From Pseudomonas trivialis (GTDB taxonomy: Bacteria > Pseudomonadota > Gammaproteobacteria > Pseudomonadales > Pseudomonadaceae), in NCBI RefSeq assembly GCF_001439805.1, contig NZ_JYLK01000020.1, forward strand, positions 1-64,000: a stretch of 64,000 bases of DNA, given 5' to 3'. The notes under the pieces were generated by a model. The model was not told where the DNA came from. It saw nothing but the letters and a program-made list of their open reading frames with translations, and did no database searches. The position numbers were made by a program, and so were the translations under genes. Shown here one piece after another: positions 1 to 8,295 of this stretch (positions within the stretch are counted from its first letter, which is position 1; each line of letters starts with the position of its first letter).

Positions 1-204
1 GGCGACGTCGAGTTTGTCGAGGGCGGCCTTGGCGCGGATGATTGCCGCAGAGTCGCTGGCGGTCACGTTGCGCGCTTCAAGGGCGGCAGCGGCGCCGGCG
101 CCGTCGAGGCGGTCCATGTTGGCTTCGGTGGCGTGGCCGGCATTGGCGCCTTTGGTGGCGACTTCGCCGTCTTCTTCTTTGTCGAATTCGTCCCAGCTCA
201 GCAT
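1..204 (-). CDS. nrdB: Ribonucleoside-diphosphate reductase, beta subunit (class Ia), N-terminal part
   Basis: Only the first 68 codons are inside the window; the gene runs off the left edge. The peptide starts MLSWDEFDKEEDGE and continues with an Ala-rich stretch (EANMDRLDGAGAAAALEARN). This is the long N-terminal extension I recognise from Pseudomonas NrdB. The protein carries the diiron-tyrosyl radical that activates NrdA for making dNTPs in the cytoplasm. The start at 204 has a good ribosome binding site (AGGAG, complement of 215-219). A TATAAT-like -10 lies at 464-469 on the same strand, so the gene probably has its own promoter with a leader of about 250 nt. The catalytic residues are outside the window, so the call rests on the N-terminus alone. 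Its partner nrdA is 39.7 kb away at 39879-42773. Confidence 0.85.
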   Translation of the reverse strand, partial: MLSWDEFDKEEDGEVATKGANAGHATEANMDRLDGAGAAAALEARNVTASDSAAIIRAKAALDKLDVA

Positions 205-771
205 GACGTGTCGTCTCCTGCGTGAGGGCGCAAAGGTGCCCGTGTGAAACCGGATGGTTGGGTGTTCACACGGCCCTCGGGCCGCGGTGGATCTTAAGGA
301 ATCGTTTGTTGCAACAGCTCGCGCAGGCAAAAAAACGGAATGGGCTAACGGGTGCTGCGTGAGGCTTGAGGGGCGCAGGTGCAGGTGCTTGCCCTGGCGA
401 TGCCTCAGGTCTGGCTCTTCGTCCCTTGTGTAAAGGGATATTGCAGGCCCGATTTACCCGCGCATTATAGGGAAAAAATCGGCTTTGTGTTGTGACGGAT
501 GGTCACGGTGGGGACGCAGGCGGGCGGGTATTTGGGCTAAGGCGAGGATTTACAGGGGGTTAGCGAGGCTGGAAATTTTTGAGGGGGGGTGGGGTGGTTT
601 GTTGATGCTGGGGGGAGGGCATTTGGCGAGGATTATGGTGGTGTGGCGGCTATCGCCTTCGCGAGCAAGCCCGCTCCCACAATGGGATTGGGGGCAGCGC
701 CTGAATCGCATTCCAGTCAGCAGATGGCTCTTGGCCGCAAGAACGCTGTCCTGCGGCGAGCAAGAATCCGC
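205..771. other. Intergenic region upstream of nrdB
   Basis: About 570 bp without a credible gene. On the minus strand it holds the nrdB ribosome binding site and a possible -10 (TATAAT, 464-469) with no good -35. A short GC-rich inverted repeat (CGGCCC/GGGCCG) lies near 272-285. Around 645-681 there is a REP-like element. The small open frames here have no recognisable product. Confidence 0.4.
645..681. repeat. REP-like element (single)
   Basis: The stretch carries the Pseudomonas REP signature GGCTATCGCC followed by CGCGAGCAAGCCCGCTCCCAC. It is a single unit between nrdB and the DUF2790 gene, a typical intergenic position. Other elements in this window vary the same core. Confidence 0.6.
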
Positions 772-1041
772 TTATCCGTTGGAGCAACCGCCGCCCATCA
801 CGTGGTACTTGAGAATATGCCGCTGACCCTGGGAATCGTCATATTCCATTTGCACCGGTACCACGCGGCATACATCGGGAACGTTGCTCATGTGCACCAC
901 CTTGGCGACATCGAGGTGGGTGCTGTAGCTGTAATCTTCAACAATCGGCGCGTCGCGGCCGGCGAGTTCAGTGGGGGTCTCGTCGGCCAGGGCGGCGGTG
1001 GCGCACAGGCTGCTGAGGGTCATGATCAATAAAGCTTTCAT
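772..1041 (-). CDS. Small exported DUF2790-family protein
   Basis: An 89-residue protein with a signal peptide (MKALLIMTLSSLCATAALA, cleavage expected after residue 19). The mature domain of about 70 residues has the pattern YSYSTHLDVAKV...VPDVCRVVPVQMEYDD...LKYHVMGGGCSNG, which I recognise as the DUF2790 family of small periplasmic proteins common in Pseudomonas. Two cysteines (in DVCRVV and GGGCSNG) could form a disulfide. The function of the family is unknown to me; some members are copper- or stress-responsive neighbours of regulators, but nothing nearby supports that here. It stands alone, divergent from acsA. Confidence 0.75.
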   Translation of the reverse strand: MKALLIMTLSSLCATAALADETPTELAGRDAPIVEDYSYSTHLDVAKVVHMSNVPDVCRVVPVQMEYDDSQGQRHILKYHVMGGGCSNG

Positions 1042-1438
1042 CGGGTCTGTCTACCTTTTTCAGGGCGAGAGGGGTCACGAGGCCCTTGTGAGGCCACGCG
1101 TGTCACTTGAGTGTTGGGAAGTTCGGATTAACGTGGCCTGGGTGGGGGCTGTTGCGTTGTTAATCGCGGTGCCGTGTTGGCGGAGCTGATTTTAGGCGTG
1201 CGGGCGCTGTGCATATACCCGTGCTTTTGATAAACACTTTTGGTGGTTTTTGTAACAATCCGCCGATCAGGGTTTTTTCAGTACGTCGCAAAGCGCCACG
1301 GGGCGCGGGCCAGAGCAGCAAGGGCTATGGCGGGGCAATTTGTAGGGTCTTGTTACTACCATCGTCGAATGGTTCTATAGGTCTGGCCCGGCTACAACGG
1401 GGCCATACAACAACAACTATGTCACCGAGGTAAGAAAG
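1042..1438. other. Divergent intergenic region upstream of acsA
   Basis: About 400 bp between the DUF2790 gene and acsA. It must hold the promoters of both. I see the acsA ribosome binding site (AGGTAAGAAAG just before 1439), but no promoter or operator I could defend. Confidence 0.4.
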
Positions 1439-3394
1439 ATGAGTGCGGCTTCCCTGTACCCCGTTCGTCCCGAAGTAGCAGCCAACACGCTGACCGACGA
1501 GGCGACCTACAAGGCGATGTACCAGCAGTCGGTGGTCAATCCCGATGGCTTCTGGCGCGAACAAGCCCAGCGTCTGGACTGGATCAAGCCTTTCACCACG
1601 GTGAAGCAGACTTCGTTTGACGATCACCATGTCGACATCAAGTGGTTCGCCGATGGCACCTTGAACGTTTCCTACAATTGCCTGGACCGTCACCTCGCCG
1701 AGCGTGGCGACCAGATCGCGATCATCTGGGAGGGCGATGACCCTGCCGAGAGCCGCAACATCACTTACCGCGAGCTGCATGAGCAGGTCTGCAAGTTCGC
1801 CAACGCCCTGCGTGGTCAGGACGTGCACCGTGGCGACGTGGTGACCATCTACATGCCGATGATCCCCGAAGCCGTGGTCGCCATGCTGGCCTGTACCCGC
1901 ATCGGCGCGATCCACTCGGTGGTGTTTGGTGGTTTTTCCCCGGAAGCCCTGGCCGGTCGCATCATCGACTGTAAGTCGAAAGTAGTGATCACCGCCGACG
2001 AAGGCATCCGTGCCGGCAAGAAAATTCCGCTCAAGGCCAACGTCGACGACGCGCTGACCAACCCGGAAACCAGCAGCATCCAGAAGGTCATCGTGTGCAA
2101 GCGCACCAATGGCGCGATCAAGTGGAACCAGCATCGCGACATCTGGTACGAAGACCTGATGAAAGTGGCCGGCACCGTGTGCGCACCCAAAGAGATGGGC
2201 GCTGAAGAAGCGCTGTTCATCCTTTATACCTCCGGCTCCACCGGCAAGCCCAAGGGCGTGCAGCACACCACCGGCGGCTACCTGTTGTACGCGGCGCTCA
2301 CCCATGAGCGCGTGTTCGACTACCGCCCGGGCGAAATCTACTGGTGCACCGCCGACGTGGGCTGGGTCACCGGCCACACCTACATCGTCTACGGCCCGCT
2401 GGCCAACGGCGCGACCACCGTGCTGTTCGAGGGCGTGCCGAACTACCCGGACATCACCCGGGTGGCGAAGATCGTCGACAAGCACAAGGTCAATATTCTC
2501 TACACCGCACCGACCGCAATCCGCGCAATGATGGCCTCGGGCACCGCTGCCTGCGAAGGCGCCGACGGCAGCAGCCTGCGTCTGCTCGGTTCGGTGGGTG
2601 AGCCGATCAACCCCGAAGCGTGGGACTGGTACTACAAGAACGTCGGCCAATCCCGTTGCCCGATTGTCGACACCTGGTGGCAGACCGAAACCGGCGGCAA
2701 CATGATGAGCCCACTGCCGGGCGCCCATGCGCTCAAGCCGGGTTCGGCGGCGCGGCCGTTCTTTGGCGTGGTGCCGGCGTTGGTGGATAACCTGGGCAAC
2801 CTGATCGAAGGCGCGGCCGAGGGCAACCTGGTGATTCTCGATTCCTGGCCGGGCCAGGCGCGTACGCTGTTTGGCGACCATGACCGGTTTGTGGACACCT
2901 ACTTCAAGACCTTCCGTGGCATGTACTTCACTGGCGACGGTGCGCGGCGTGACGAGGACGGCTACTACTGGATCACCGGGCGGGTGGACGACGTGCTGAA
3001 CGTGTCCGGCCACCGCATGGGCACGGCTGAGATTGAAAGTGCCATGGTGGCGCACCCGAAAGTCGCGGAAGCGGCGGTGGTGGGCGTGCCGCATGACATC
3101 AAGGGGCAGGGCATCTATGTGTACGTCACCCTTAAAAATGGCGAAGAACCGAACGAAGCGCTGCGCCTGGAGCTGAAGAACTGGGTGCGCAAGGAAATCG
3201 GCCCGATTGCCTCGCCGGACGTGATCCAGTGGGCGCCGGGCTTGCCGAAGACGCGTTCGGGGAAAATCATGCGGCGCATCCTGCGCAAGATTGCCACGGC
3301 CGAGTACGACGGGCTGGGCGACATCTCCACCCTGGCTGATCCGGGTGTGGTGGCGCAATTGATCGAAACGCACAAGACCATGAGCGCCGCGTAA
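1439..3394 (+). CDS. acsA: Acetyl-CoA synthetase
   Basis: A 651-residue AMP-forming acetate-CoA ligase, full length for the family. It activates acetate to acetyl-AMP and then acetyl-CoA in the cytoplasm, feeding the glyoxylate shunt. Visible motifs are the ATP/AMP-binding loop YTSGSTGKPKGV (residues 263-274), the acetate/CoA region WWQTETGG, the hinge region YFTGDGARRDEDGYYWITGR, and the C-terminal PKTRSGKIMRR with Lys609, the position acetylated to switch off the Salmonella enzyme. In P. aeruginosa an acetyl-CoA synthetase also lies just before aotJ (PA0887-PA0888), so the context agrees. It is probably transcribed alone; a REP-like hairpin follows at 3420. No regulatory site was recognised. 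Confidence 0.97.
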   Translation: MSAASLYPVRPEVAANTLTDEATYKAMYQQSVVNPDGFWREQAQRLDWIKPFTTVKQTSFDDHHVDIKWFADGTLNVSYNCLDRHLAERGDQIAIIWEGDDPAESRNITYRELHEQVCKFANALRGQDVHRGDVVTIYMPMIPEAVVAMLACTRIGAIHSVVFGGFSPEALAGRIIDCKSKVVITADEGIRAGKKIPLKANVDDALTNPETSSIQKVIVCKRTNGAIKWNQHRDIWYEDLMKVAGTVCAPKEMGAEEALFILYTSGSTGKPKGVQHTTGGYLLYAALTHERVFDYRPGEIYWCTADVGWVTGHTYIVYGPLANGATTVLFEGVPNYPDITRVAKIVDKHKVNILYTAPTAIRAMMASGTAACEGADGSSLRLLGSVGEPINPEAWDWYYKNVGQSRCPIVDTWWQTETGGNMMSPLPGAHALKPGSAARPFFGVVPALVDNLGNLIEGAAEGNLVILDSWPGQARTLFGDHDRFVDTYFKTFRGMYFTGDGARRDEDGYYWITGRVDDVLNVSGHRMGTAEIESAMVAHPKVAEAAVVGVPHDIKGQGIYVYVTLKNGEEPNEALRLELKNWVRKEIGPIASPDVIQWAPGLPKTRSGKIMRRILRKIATAEYDGLGDISTLADPGVVAQLIETHKTMSAA

Positions 3395-3419
3395 GGCTCG
3401 GCCAACACAGAAACCCCAA

Positions 3420-3446
3420 TGTGGGAGGTGGCAAGCCCTCCCATAT
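3420..3446. repeat. Short REP-like hairpin after acsA
   Basis: TGTGGGAGG...CCTCCCATA forms a short inverted repeat 26 bp after the acsA stop, a reduced version of the GTGGGAG REP core used elsewhere in the window. It may act as a 3' end stabiliser. The rest of the gap up to aotJ (3447-3913) contains an ArgR half-site and no gene. Confidence 0.45.
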
Positions 3447-3742
3447 TCCACGCCAATAAATATCGGCTTCTTGCGTCAGAAGAGTCCCGGCGTTACCGCC
3501 CAGCGCAAATGTGTAACCCGCCGCCCAAACCTGAGGCATCCCCCTACACCCTCGCTCCAAAAAGCCGTACCCCTATCCCTCTCTGAAATAAGATTTAACA
3601 CCACACTTGCCGTGCCAGAAGGGTTTGCGAATAATAGGCCCGCAATTTGCAGCATCAACAGGTTTAATATCTTTTGTCTCTGCATAAAACCCAGAGGCTG
3701 TCAATGTGCTGGAACCGCTTTCTCGGTGCTTCTGTAAATTGT

Positions 3743-3758
3743 TGTCGCATTGAGGAAA
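3743..3758 (+). promoter_or_regulatory. Candidate ArgR half-site upstream of aotJ
   Basis: TGTCGC-N8-AA at 3743-3758 matches the half-site consensus published for Pseudomonas ArgR. A second, imperfect TGTCGT starts at 3774. The site is about 160 bp upstream of aotJ, as expected for arginine-dependent activation. Full operators have two half-sites, and here only one is good. Confidence 0.5.
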
Positions 3759-3913
3759 TATCGGCTTCCGGCCTGTCGTTAGAATGCCGATCACCCGCTC
3801 GTCGTCGCAGGCAGTGCCTGGGCACGGACGCAGCGCCGCTATTCGGTTTCAACCTTCGCCGCATCGTGGGCCATGGCTCATACTGCTGTTTTGCCCTATA
3901 TCGATGGAGTCCC

Positions 3914-4702
3914 ATGATGAAGAAACTCGTGCTGTTGGGCGCCCTGGCGCTGTCCGTGTTGTCGATGCAGGCTTTCGCTGAAGGCAAGCCTCTGAAAATT
4001 GGTATCGAAGCGGCTTACCCTCCGTTTGCCTCCAAGGCGCCGGATGGCAGCATCGTCGGTTTTGACTACGACATCGGCAACGCCCTGTGCGAAGAGATGC
4101 AGGTCAAGTGCACCTGGGTCGAGCAGGAATTCGACGGCCTGATCCCGGCGCTGAAAGTGCGCAAGATCGACGCGATTCTGTCGTCCATGTCCATCACTGA
4201 CGACCGCAAGAAGTCCGTGGACTTCACCAACCGCTACTACCTGACCCCGGCGCGCCTGGTCTTGAAGGAAGGCACCACCGTCAGCGACAGCCTGGACGAA
4301 CTCAAGGGCAAGAAGATCGGCGTACAGCGTGGCTCGATCCACGACCGTTTCGCCCGTGAAGTGCTGGCGCCAAAAGGTGCCGACATCAAGGGTTACAGCA
4401 CTCAGAACGAAATCTACCTGGACGTGGCCGCTGGCCGTCTCGACGGCACCGTGGCCGACGCCACCCTGCTCGAAGACGGTTTCCTCAAGACCGACGCCGG
4501 CAAAGGCTACGCGTTCGTGGGCCCGGCCTTCACCGACGTCAAATACTTCGGTGACGGCGTAGGCATCGCGGTCCGCAAGGGCGACAAGGAAAACCTCGAC
4601 CGCATCAACGCAGCCATTGCCGCGATCCGTGCCAACGGCAAGTACCAGGCCATCGAGAAAAAGTACTTCAACTTCGACATTTACGGTCCTGAAACCAAGT
4701 AA
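3914..4702 (+). CDS. aotJ: Arginine/ornithine ABC transporter, periplasmic binding protein
   Basis: A 262-residue periplasmic solute-binding protein of the basic amino acid type (family 3). It begins with a signal peptide (MMKKLVLLGALALSVLSMQAFA, cleaved after about residue 22). It continues with the family start IGIEAAYPPFASKAPDGSIVGFDYDIG, then SSMSITDDRKKSVDFTNRYY and GKKIGVQRGSIHDRF. It binds arginine or ornithine outside the inner membrane and passes it to AotQM. Two start codons are in tandem (3914 and 3917); the frame is open further upstream, but the signal peptide fixes the start here. It is first in the aotJQM-desuccinylase-aotP cluster, the P. aeruginosa order. An ArgR half-site lies upstream and an intra-operon hairpin downstream. 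The substrate assignment rests on the gene context. Confidence 0.93.
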   Translation: MMKKLVLLGALALSVLSMQAFAEGKPLKIGIEAAYPPFASKAPDGSIVGFDYDIGNALCEEMQVKCTWVEQEFDGLIPALKVRKIDAILSSMSITDDRKKSVDFTNRYYLTPARLVLKEGTTVSDSLDELKGKKIGVQRGSIHDRFAREVLAPKGADIKGYSTQNEIYLDVAAGRLDGTVADATLLEDGFLKTDAGKGYAFVGPAFTDVKYFGDGVGIAVRKGDKENLDRINAAIAAIRANGKYQAIEKKYFNFDIYGPETK

Positions 4703-4724
4703 ACCGTCTTGGCTGTCCGTCCCC

Positions 4725-4768
4725 AATGGCGCAAGCAACAGAGCATTCTGAAGTTTGCGCCATTTTTT
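4725..4768 (+). terminator. Intra-operon hairpin with T-run between aotJ and aotQ
   Basis: A perfect 10-bp stem (AATGGCGCAA / TTGCGCCATT) with a loop of about 20 nt is followed at once by a T-run. It sits in the 92-bp gap between aotJ and aotQ and looks like a partial terminator or 3' stabiliser, making the binding protein more abundant than the permeases. Confidence 0.65.
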
Positions 4769-4794
4769 CATCCCCCTTTTCGAGGACCTGAATC

Positions 4795-5484
4795 ATGTTG
4801 AAAGGCTACGGGGCCGTTATCCTCGATGGCGCATGGTTGACGCTTCAGCTCGCCTTGTCGTCGATGGCCTTGGCCATTGTTCTGGGTCTGATCGGGGTCG
4901 CGCTGCGCCTGTCGCCGGTGCGCTGGCTGGCCTGGCTGGGTGACTTGTACTCCACGGTGATCCGCGGGATCCCCGACCTGGTGCTGATCCTGCTGATTTT
5001 CTACGGCGGTCAGGACCTGCTCAACCGCGTCGCGCCGATGCTCGGCTTTGACGACTATATCGACTTGAACCCCATGGCCGCCGGCATCGGTACCCTGGGT
5101 TTCATTTTTGGCGCCTACCTCTCGGAAACGTTCCGCGGCGCCTTCATGGCCATTCCCAAGGGCCAGGCCGAAGCCGGCCTGGCGTATGGCATGAGCGCTT
5201 TTCAGGTGTTTTTCCGGGTGATGGTGCCGCAGATGATTCGGCTGGCAATCCCCGGGTTCACCAACAACTGGCTGGTGCTCACCAAGGCCACCGCGCTGAT
5301 TTCAGTGGTGGGCCTGCAAGACATGATGTTCAAGGCCAAACAGGCGGCCGACGCCACCCGTGAGCCTTTTACCTTCTTCCTCGCAGTGGCGGCGATGTAC
5401 CTGGTGATCACCAGCGTGTCGTTGCTGGCCTTGCGTTACCTCGAGAAGCGCTACTCGGTAGGCGTAAGGGCGGCCGATCTATGA
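4795..5484 (+). CDS. aotQ: Arginine/ornithine ABC transporter, permease
   Basis: A 229-residue inner-membrane permease of the HisQ/HisM family with about five hydrophobic segments. The EAA loop that contacts the ATPase is visible as AEAGLAYGMSAFQVFFRVMVPQ around residues 122-143. It forms the translocation channel with AotM. Its stop overlaps the start of aotM in ATGA at 5481-5484, so the two are translationally coupled. It follows aotJ in the order known from P. aeruginosa. Confidence 0.93.
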   Translation: MLKGYGAVILDGAWLTLQLALSSMALAIVLGLIGVALRLSPVRWLAWLGDLYSTVIRGIPDLVLILLIFYGGQDLLNRVAPMLGFDDYIDLNPMAAGIGTLGFIFGAYLSETFRGAFMAIPKGQAEAGLAYGMSAFQVFFRVMVPQMIRLAIPGFTNNWLVLTKATALISVVGLQDMMFKAKQAADATREPFTFFLAVAAMYLVITSVSLLALRYLEKRYSVGVRAADL

Positions 5485-6179
5485 TCTTCGACTACAACGT
5501 CATCTGGGAGGCCATGCCGCTGTACCTCGGCGGCCTGCTGACCACCCTCAAACTGCTCGCCATTTCGCTGTTCTTCGGCCTGCTCGCCGCCTTGCCCCTG
5601 GGCCTGATGCGGGTGTCCAAACAGCCGATCGTCAACGGCATCGCCTGGCTCTATACCTACGTGATTCGCGGCACGCCGATGCTGGTGCAGCTGTTTTTGA
5701 TCTACTACGGCCTGGCTCAATTCGAAGCCGTACGCGAAAGCTTTCTCTGGCCGTGGCTGTCGAGCGCCACGTTCTGCGCGTGCCTGGCCTTTGCGATCAA
5801 CACCAGCGCCTACACCGCCGAGATCATCGCCGGCAGCCTCAAGGCCACGCCCAATGGCGAGATCGAAGCGGCCAAGGCCATGGGCATGTCGCGCCATAAG
5901 CTGTACCGCCGCATCCTGTTGCCGTCGGCCCTGCGCCGTGCGCTGCCGCAATACAGCAATGAAGTGATCATGATGCTGCAGACCACAAGCCTGGCCTCCA
6001 TCGTCACGCTGATCGACATCACCGGTGCCGCGCGCACGGTGAACGCGCAGTATTACCTGCCGTTCGAAGCCTACATCACCGCCGGCGTGTTCTACCTGTG
6101 CCTGACCTTCATCCTGGTGCGCCTGTTCAAGTTGGCCGAGCGCCGCTGGCTGAGCTACCTGGCTCCACGGAAGCACTGA
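5481..6179 (+). CDS. aotM: Arginine/ornithine ABC transporter, permease
   Basis: A 232-residue integral membrane permease of the HisM type. The conserved EAA loop reads EIEAAKAMGMSRHKLYRRILLP near residues 130-151, and YVIRGTPMLVQLF is the usual segment near the first third. It pairs with AotQ. The start overlaps the aotQ stop by 4 bp, and the next gene starts 1 bp after its own stop, so the whole set is one tightly packed operon. Confidence 0.93.
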   Translation: MIFDYNVIWEAMPLYLGGLLTTLKLLAISLFFGLLAALPLGLMRVSKQPIVNGIAWLYTYVIRGTPMLVQLFLIYYGLAQFEAVRESFLWPWLSSATFCACLAFAINTSAYTAEIIAGSLKATPNGEIEAAKAMGMSRHKLYRRILLPSALRRALPQYSNEVIMMLQTTSLASIVTLIDITGAARTVNAQYYLPFEAYITAGVFYLCLTFILVRLFKLAERRWLSYLAPRKH

Positions 6180-6180
6180 T

Positions 6181-7293
6181 ATGGAACGTATCGATCACCT
6201 GTTGCCCTGGGGCCACCTGGGCTGCGAGCGCCAACTGAGCGTGTTTCGCTTTGGCAGCGGCGAGCGCAAGGCCTATATCCAGGCCAGCCTGCACGCCGAT
6301 GAACTGCCCGGCATGCGCGCCGCCTGGGAGCTGAAAAAACGCCTCACCGAACTGGAACAGCAAGGCGCCCTGAACGGGGTGATCGAGCTGGTGCCGGTGG
6401 CCAACCCGATGGGCCTGGGCCAGCTGTTGCAAGGCAGCCACCAGGGTCGTTTCGAAGTGGGCAGCGGCAAGAACTTCAACCGTGATTTCGTCGAGTTGAG
6501 CGAGCCGGTTGCACCGTTACTGCACGGCAAGCTTGGCGATGACCCCCACGCCAATGTGCGCCTGATTCGCCAGGCCATGAGCGACGCACTCAACGCCTTG
6601 CCCGAACCCGGCAGCCAGTTGCAGGGCATGCAGCGCATCCTGCTGAGCCATGCCTGCACCGCTGACATCGTCCTCGACCTGCATTGCGATGCTGAAGCCG
6701 CGCTGCACATGTACGCGTTGCCCCAGCACTGGCCGCAGTGGCGTTCGCTGGCGGCGCATTTGAATGTGAAGGTCGGCCTGCTGGCGGAAGATTCCGGCGG
6801 CAGCTCGTTCGACGAGGCCTGTTCGTTGCCGTGGCTGCGGTTGTCGCGGGCGTTCCCCGAGGCGCAGATCCCGCTGGCGTGCCTGGCGACCACCCTGGAG
6901 CTGGGCGGCCAGGCCGATACCGGGCGTGACGAAGCCATCTTCCACGCCGAAGGCATTCTCGCGTTTCTCGCCGAGCAGGGGCTGATCAAGGGCGAATGGC
7001 CCGCGCCGCAGTACGAGGCCTGCGAGGGCGTGCCCTTCGAAGGCACCGAGTTGCTGTTCGCGCCCCACGCAGGGGTGATCAGTTACCTGCGTAAAGCCGG
7101 TGAGCGGGTAGACGCCGGCGATGAAATTTTTGAAGTGATCGACCCCGTCAACGACCGCGTCAGCACCATTTGTGCGGGCACCTCGGGGGTGTTGTTCGCC
7201 GTTGAACGGCTGCGTTATGCCCAAGCGGGTTTCTGGCTGGCCAAGGTGGCGGGGCGCGACGCGCTGCGTCACGGGCGCTTGCTCAACGACTGA
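6181..7293 (+). CDS. Succinylglutamate desuccinylase/aspartoacylase family protein in the aot operon
   Basis: A 370-residue zinc-dependent hydrolase of the M14-like AstE/aspartoacylase family. Likely zinc ligands are His38 and Glu41 (LHADELPG) and His168 (LDLHCDAE), with the family motif NFNRDF at 98-103. The C-terminal part (about residues 290-365) looks like a biotinyl/lipoyl-type beta barrel (ISYLRKAGERVDAGDEIFEVIDP), as often found in this family. It lies between aotM and aotP, as PA0891 does in P. aeruginosa. A bona fide succinylglutamate desuccinylase (aruE) is present at 16214, so this one probably acts on another acylated amino acid or peptide imported by the transporter. That substrate is inference. 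Confidence 0.85.
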   Translation: MERIDHLLPWGHLGCERQLSVFRFGSGERKAYIQASLHADELPGMRAAWELKKRLTELEQQGALNGVIELVPVANPMGLGQLLQGSHQGRFEVGSGKNFNRDFVELSEPVAPLLHGKLGDDPHANVRLIRQAMSDALNALPEPGSQLQGMQRILLSHACTADIVLDLHCDAEAALHMYALPQHWPQWRSLAAHLNVKVGLLAEDSGGSSFDEACSLPWLRLSRAFPEAQIPLACLATTLELGGQADTGRDEAIFHAEGILAFLAEQGLIKGEWPAPQYEACEGVPFEGTELLFAPHAGVISYLRKAGERVDAGDEIFEVIDPVNDRVSTICAGTSGVLFAVERLRYAQAGFWLAKVAGRDALRHGRLLND

Positions 7294-7320
7294 CCACCTG
7301 TTTTTGTGAGAACCGACCGC

Positions 7321-8085
7321 ATGTACAAGCTTGAAGTCCAAGACCTGCATAAACGCTATGGCAGTCATGAAGTGCTCAAGGGCGTGTCCCTGGCCGCCGC
7401 GGCCGGTGATGTGATCAGCATCATCGGCTCCAGCGGTTCAGGCAAAAGCACGTTTTTGCGCTGCATCAACCTGCTGGAGCAGCCCCACGCCGGCAAGATT
7501 CTGCTCAACAACGAAGAGCTTAACCTGGTGGCCACCAAGGACGGCGCCCTGCGCGCCGCCGACCCCAAACAGTTGCAGCGCATGCGTTCGCGCCTGTCCA
7601 TGGTGTTCCAGCATTTCAACCTGTGGTCGCACATGACCGCGCTGGAAAACGTGATGGAAGCCCCGGTGCATGTGCTCGGCGTGTCGAAAAAAGACGCCCG
7701 CGAAAAGGCCGAGCACTACCTGGCCAAGGTCGGCGTAGGCCATCGCAAGGATGCCTTCCCCGGCCACATGTCCGGTGGCGAGCAGCAGCGCGTGGCGATT
7801 GCCCGCGCGCTGGCGATGGAGCCAGAGGTGATGCTGTTCGACGAGCCTACCTCGGCGCTGGATCCGGAGCTGGTGGGTGAAGTGCTCAAGGTGATGCAGG
7901 ACCTGGCCCAGGAAGGCCGCACCATGGTGGTGGTGACCCACGAAATGGGCTTTGCCCGTGAGGTGTCGAACCAGTTGGTGTTCCTGCACAAAGGCATCGT
8001 CGAAGAGCGCGGCAACCCGCGTGAAGTGCTGGTGAACCCGCAGTCCGAGCGCTTGCAGCAGTTCCTGTCCGGCAGCCTGAAATAG
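7321..8085 (+). CDS. aotP: Arginine/ornithine ABC transporter, ATP-binding protein
   Basis: A 254-residue ABC ATPase starting MYKLEVQDLHKRYG. It has the Walker A motif GSSGSGKST (about residues 38-46), the signature MSGGEQQRVAIARAL, the Walker B stretch VMLFDEPTSALDPE and the switch histidine in VVVTHEMGF. It powers AotJQM. An in-frame start 15 nt further upstream exists, but the one at 7321 begins at the usual family position. It is the last gene of the aot operon; a REP pair follows at 8115. Confidence 0.93.
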   Translation: MYKLEVQDLHKRYGSHEVLKGVSLAAAAGDVISIIGSSGSGKSTFLRCINLLEQPHAGKILLNNEELNLVATKDGALRAADPKQLQRMRSRLSMVFQHFNLWSHMTALENVMEAPVHVLGVSKKDAREKAEHYLAKVGVGHRKDAFPGHMSGGEQQRVAIARALAMEPEVMLFDEPTSALDPELVGEVLKVMQDLAQEGRTMVVVTHEMGFAREVSNQLVFLHKGIVEERGNPREVLVNPQSERLQQFLSGSLK

Positions 8086-8114
8086 CCCTTACTGCCTGGA
8101 ATTGCTTTTGCTTT

Positions 8115-8205
8115 ATGTGGGAGGGGGCTTGCTCCCGATAGCAGTGTGTCAGTCAACACGTGTGTATCTGCCATACCGCCATCGGGAGCAAGCCCCCTCC
8201 CACAT
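8115..8205. repeat. REP doublet (BIME) between aotP and argR
   Basis: Two inverted copies of the core TGTGGGAGGGGGCTTGCTCCC face each other with about 50 bp between them, followed or preceded by GATAGC/CCATCGG. This is the classic palindromic REP pair of the P. fluorescens group. Confidence 0.8.
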
Positions 8206-8295
8206 TGATCTTCATCAGTTTTTGAGATTTGTGTTGGTTTACGGGCTAGCATTGGCCCTTGTCTTCATTACCGTTCTTCGTTTCGGATAGCCTCA

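Noticed and set aside
1325..3451. A 708-residue open frame opposite acsA
   Set aside because: Antisense shadow of acsA; no start signal or domain.
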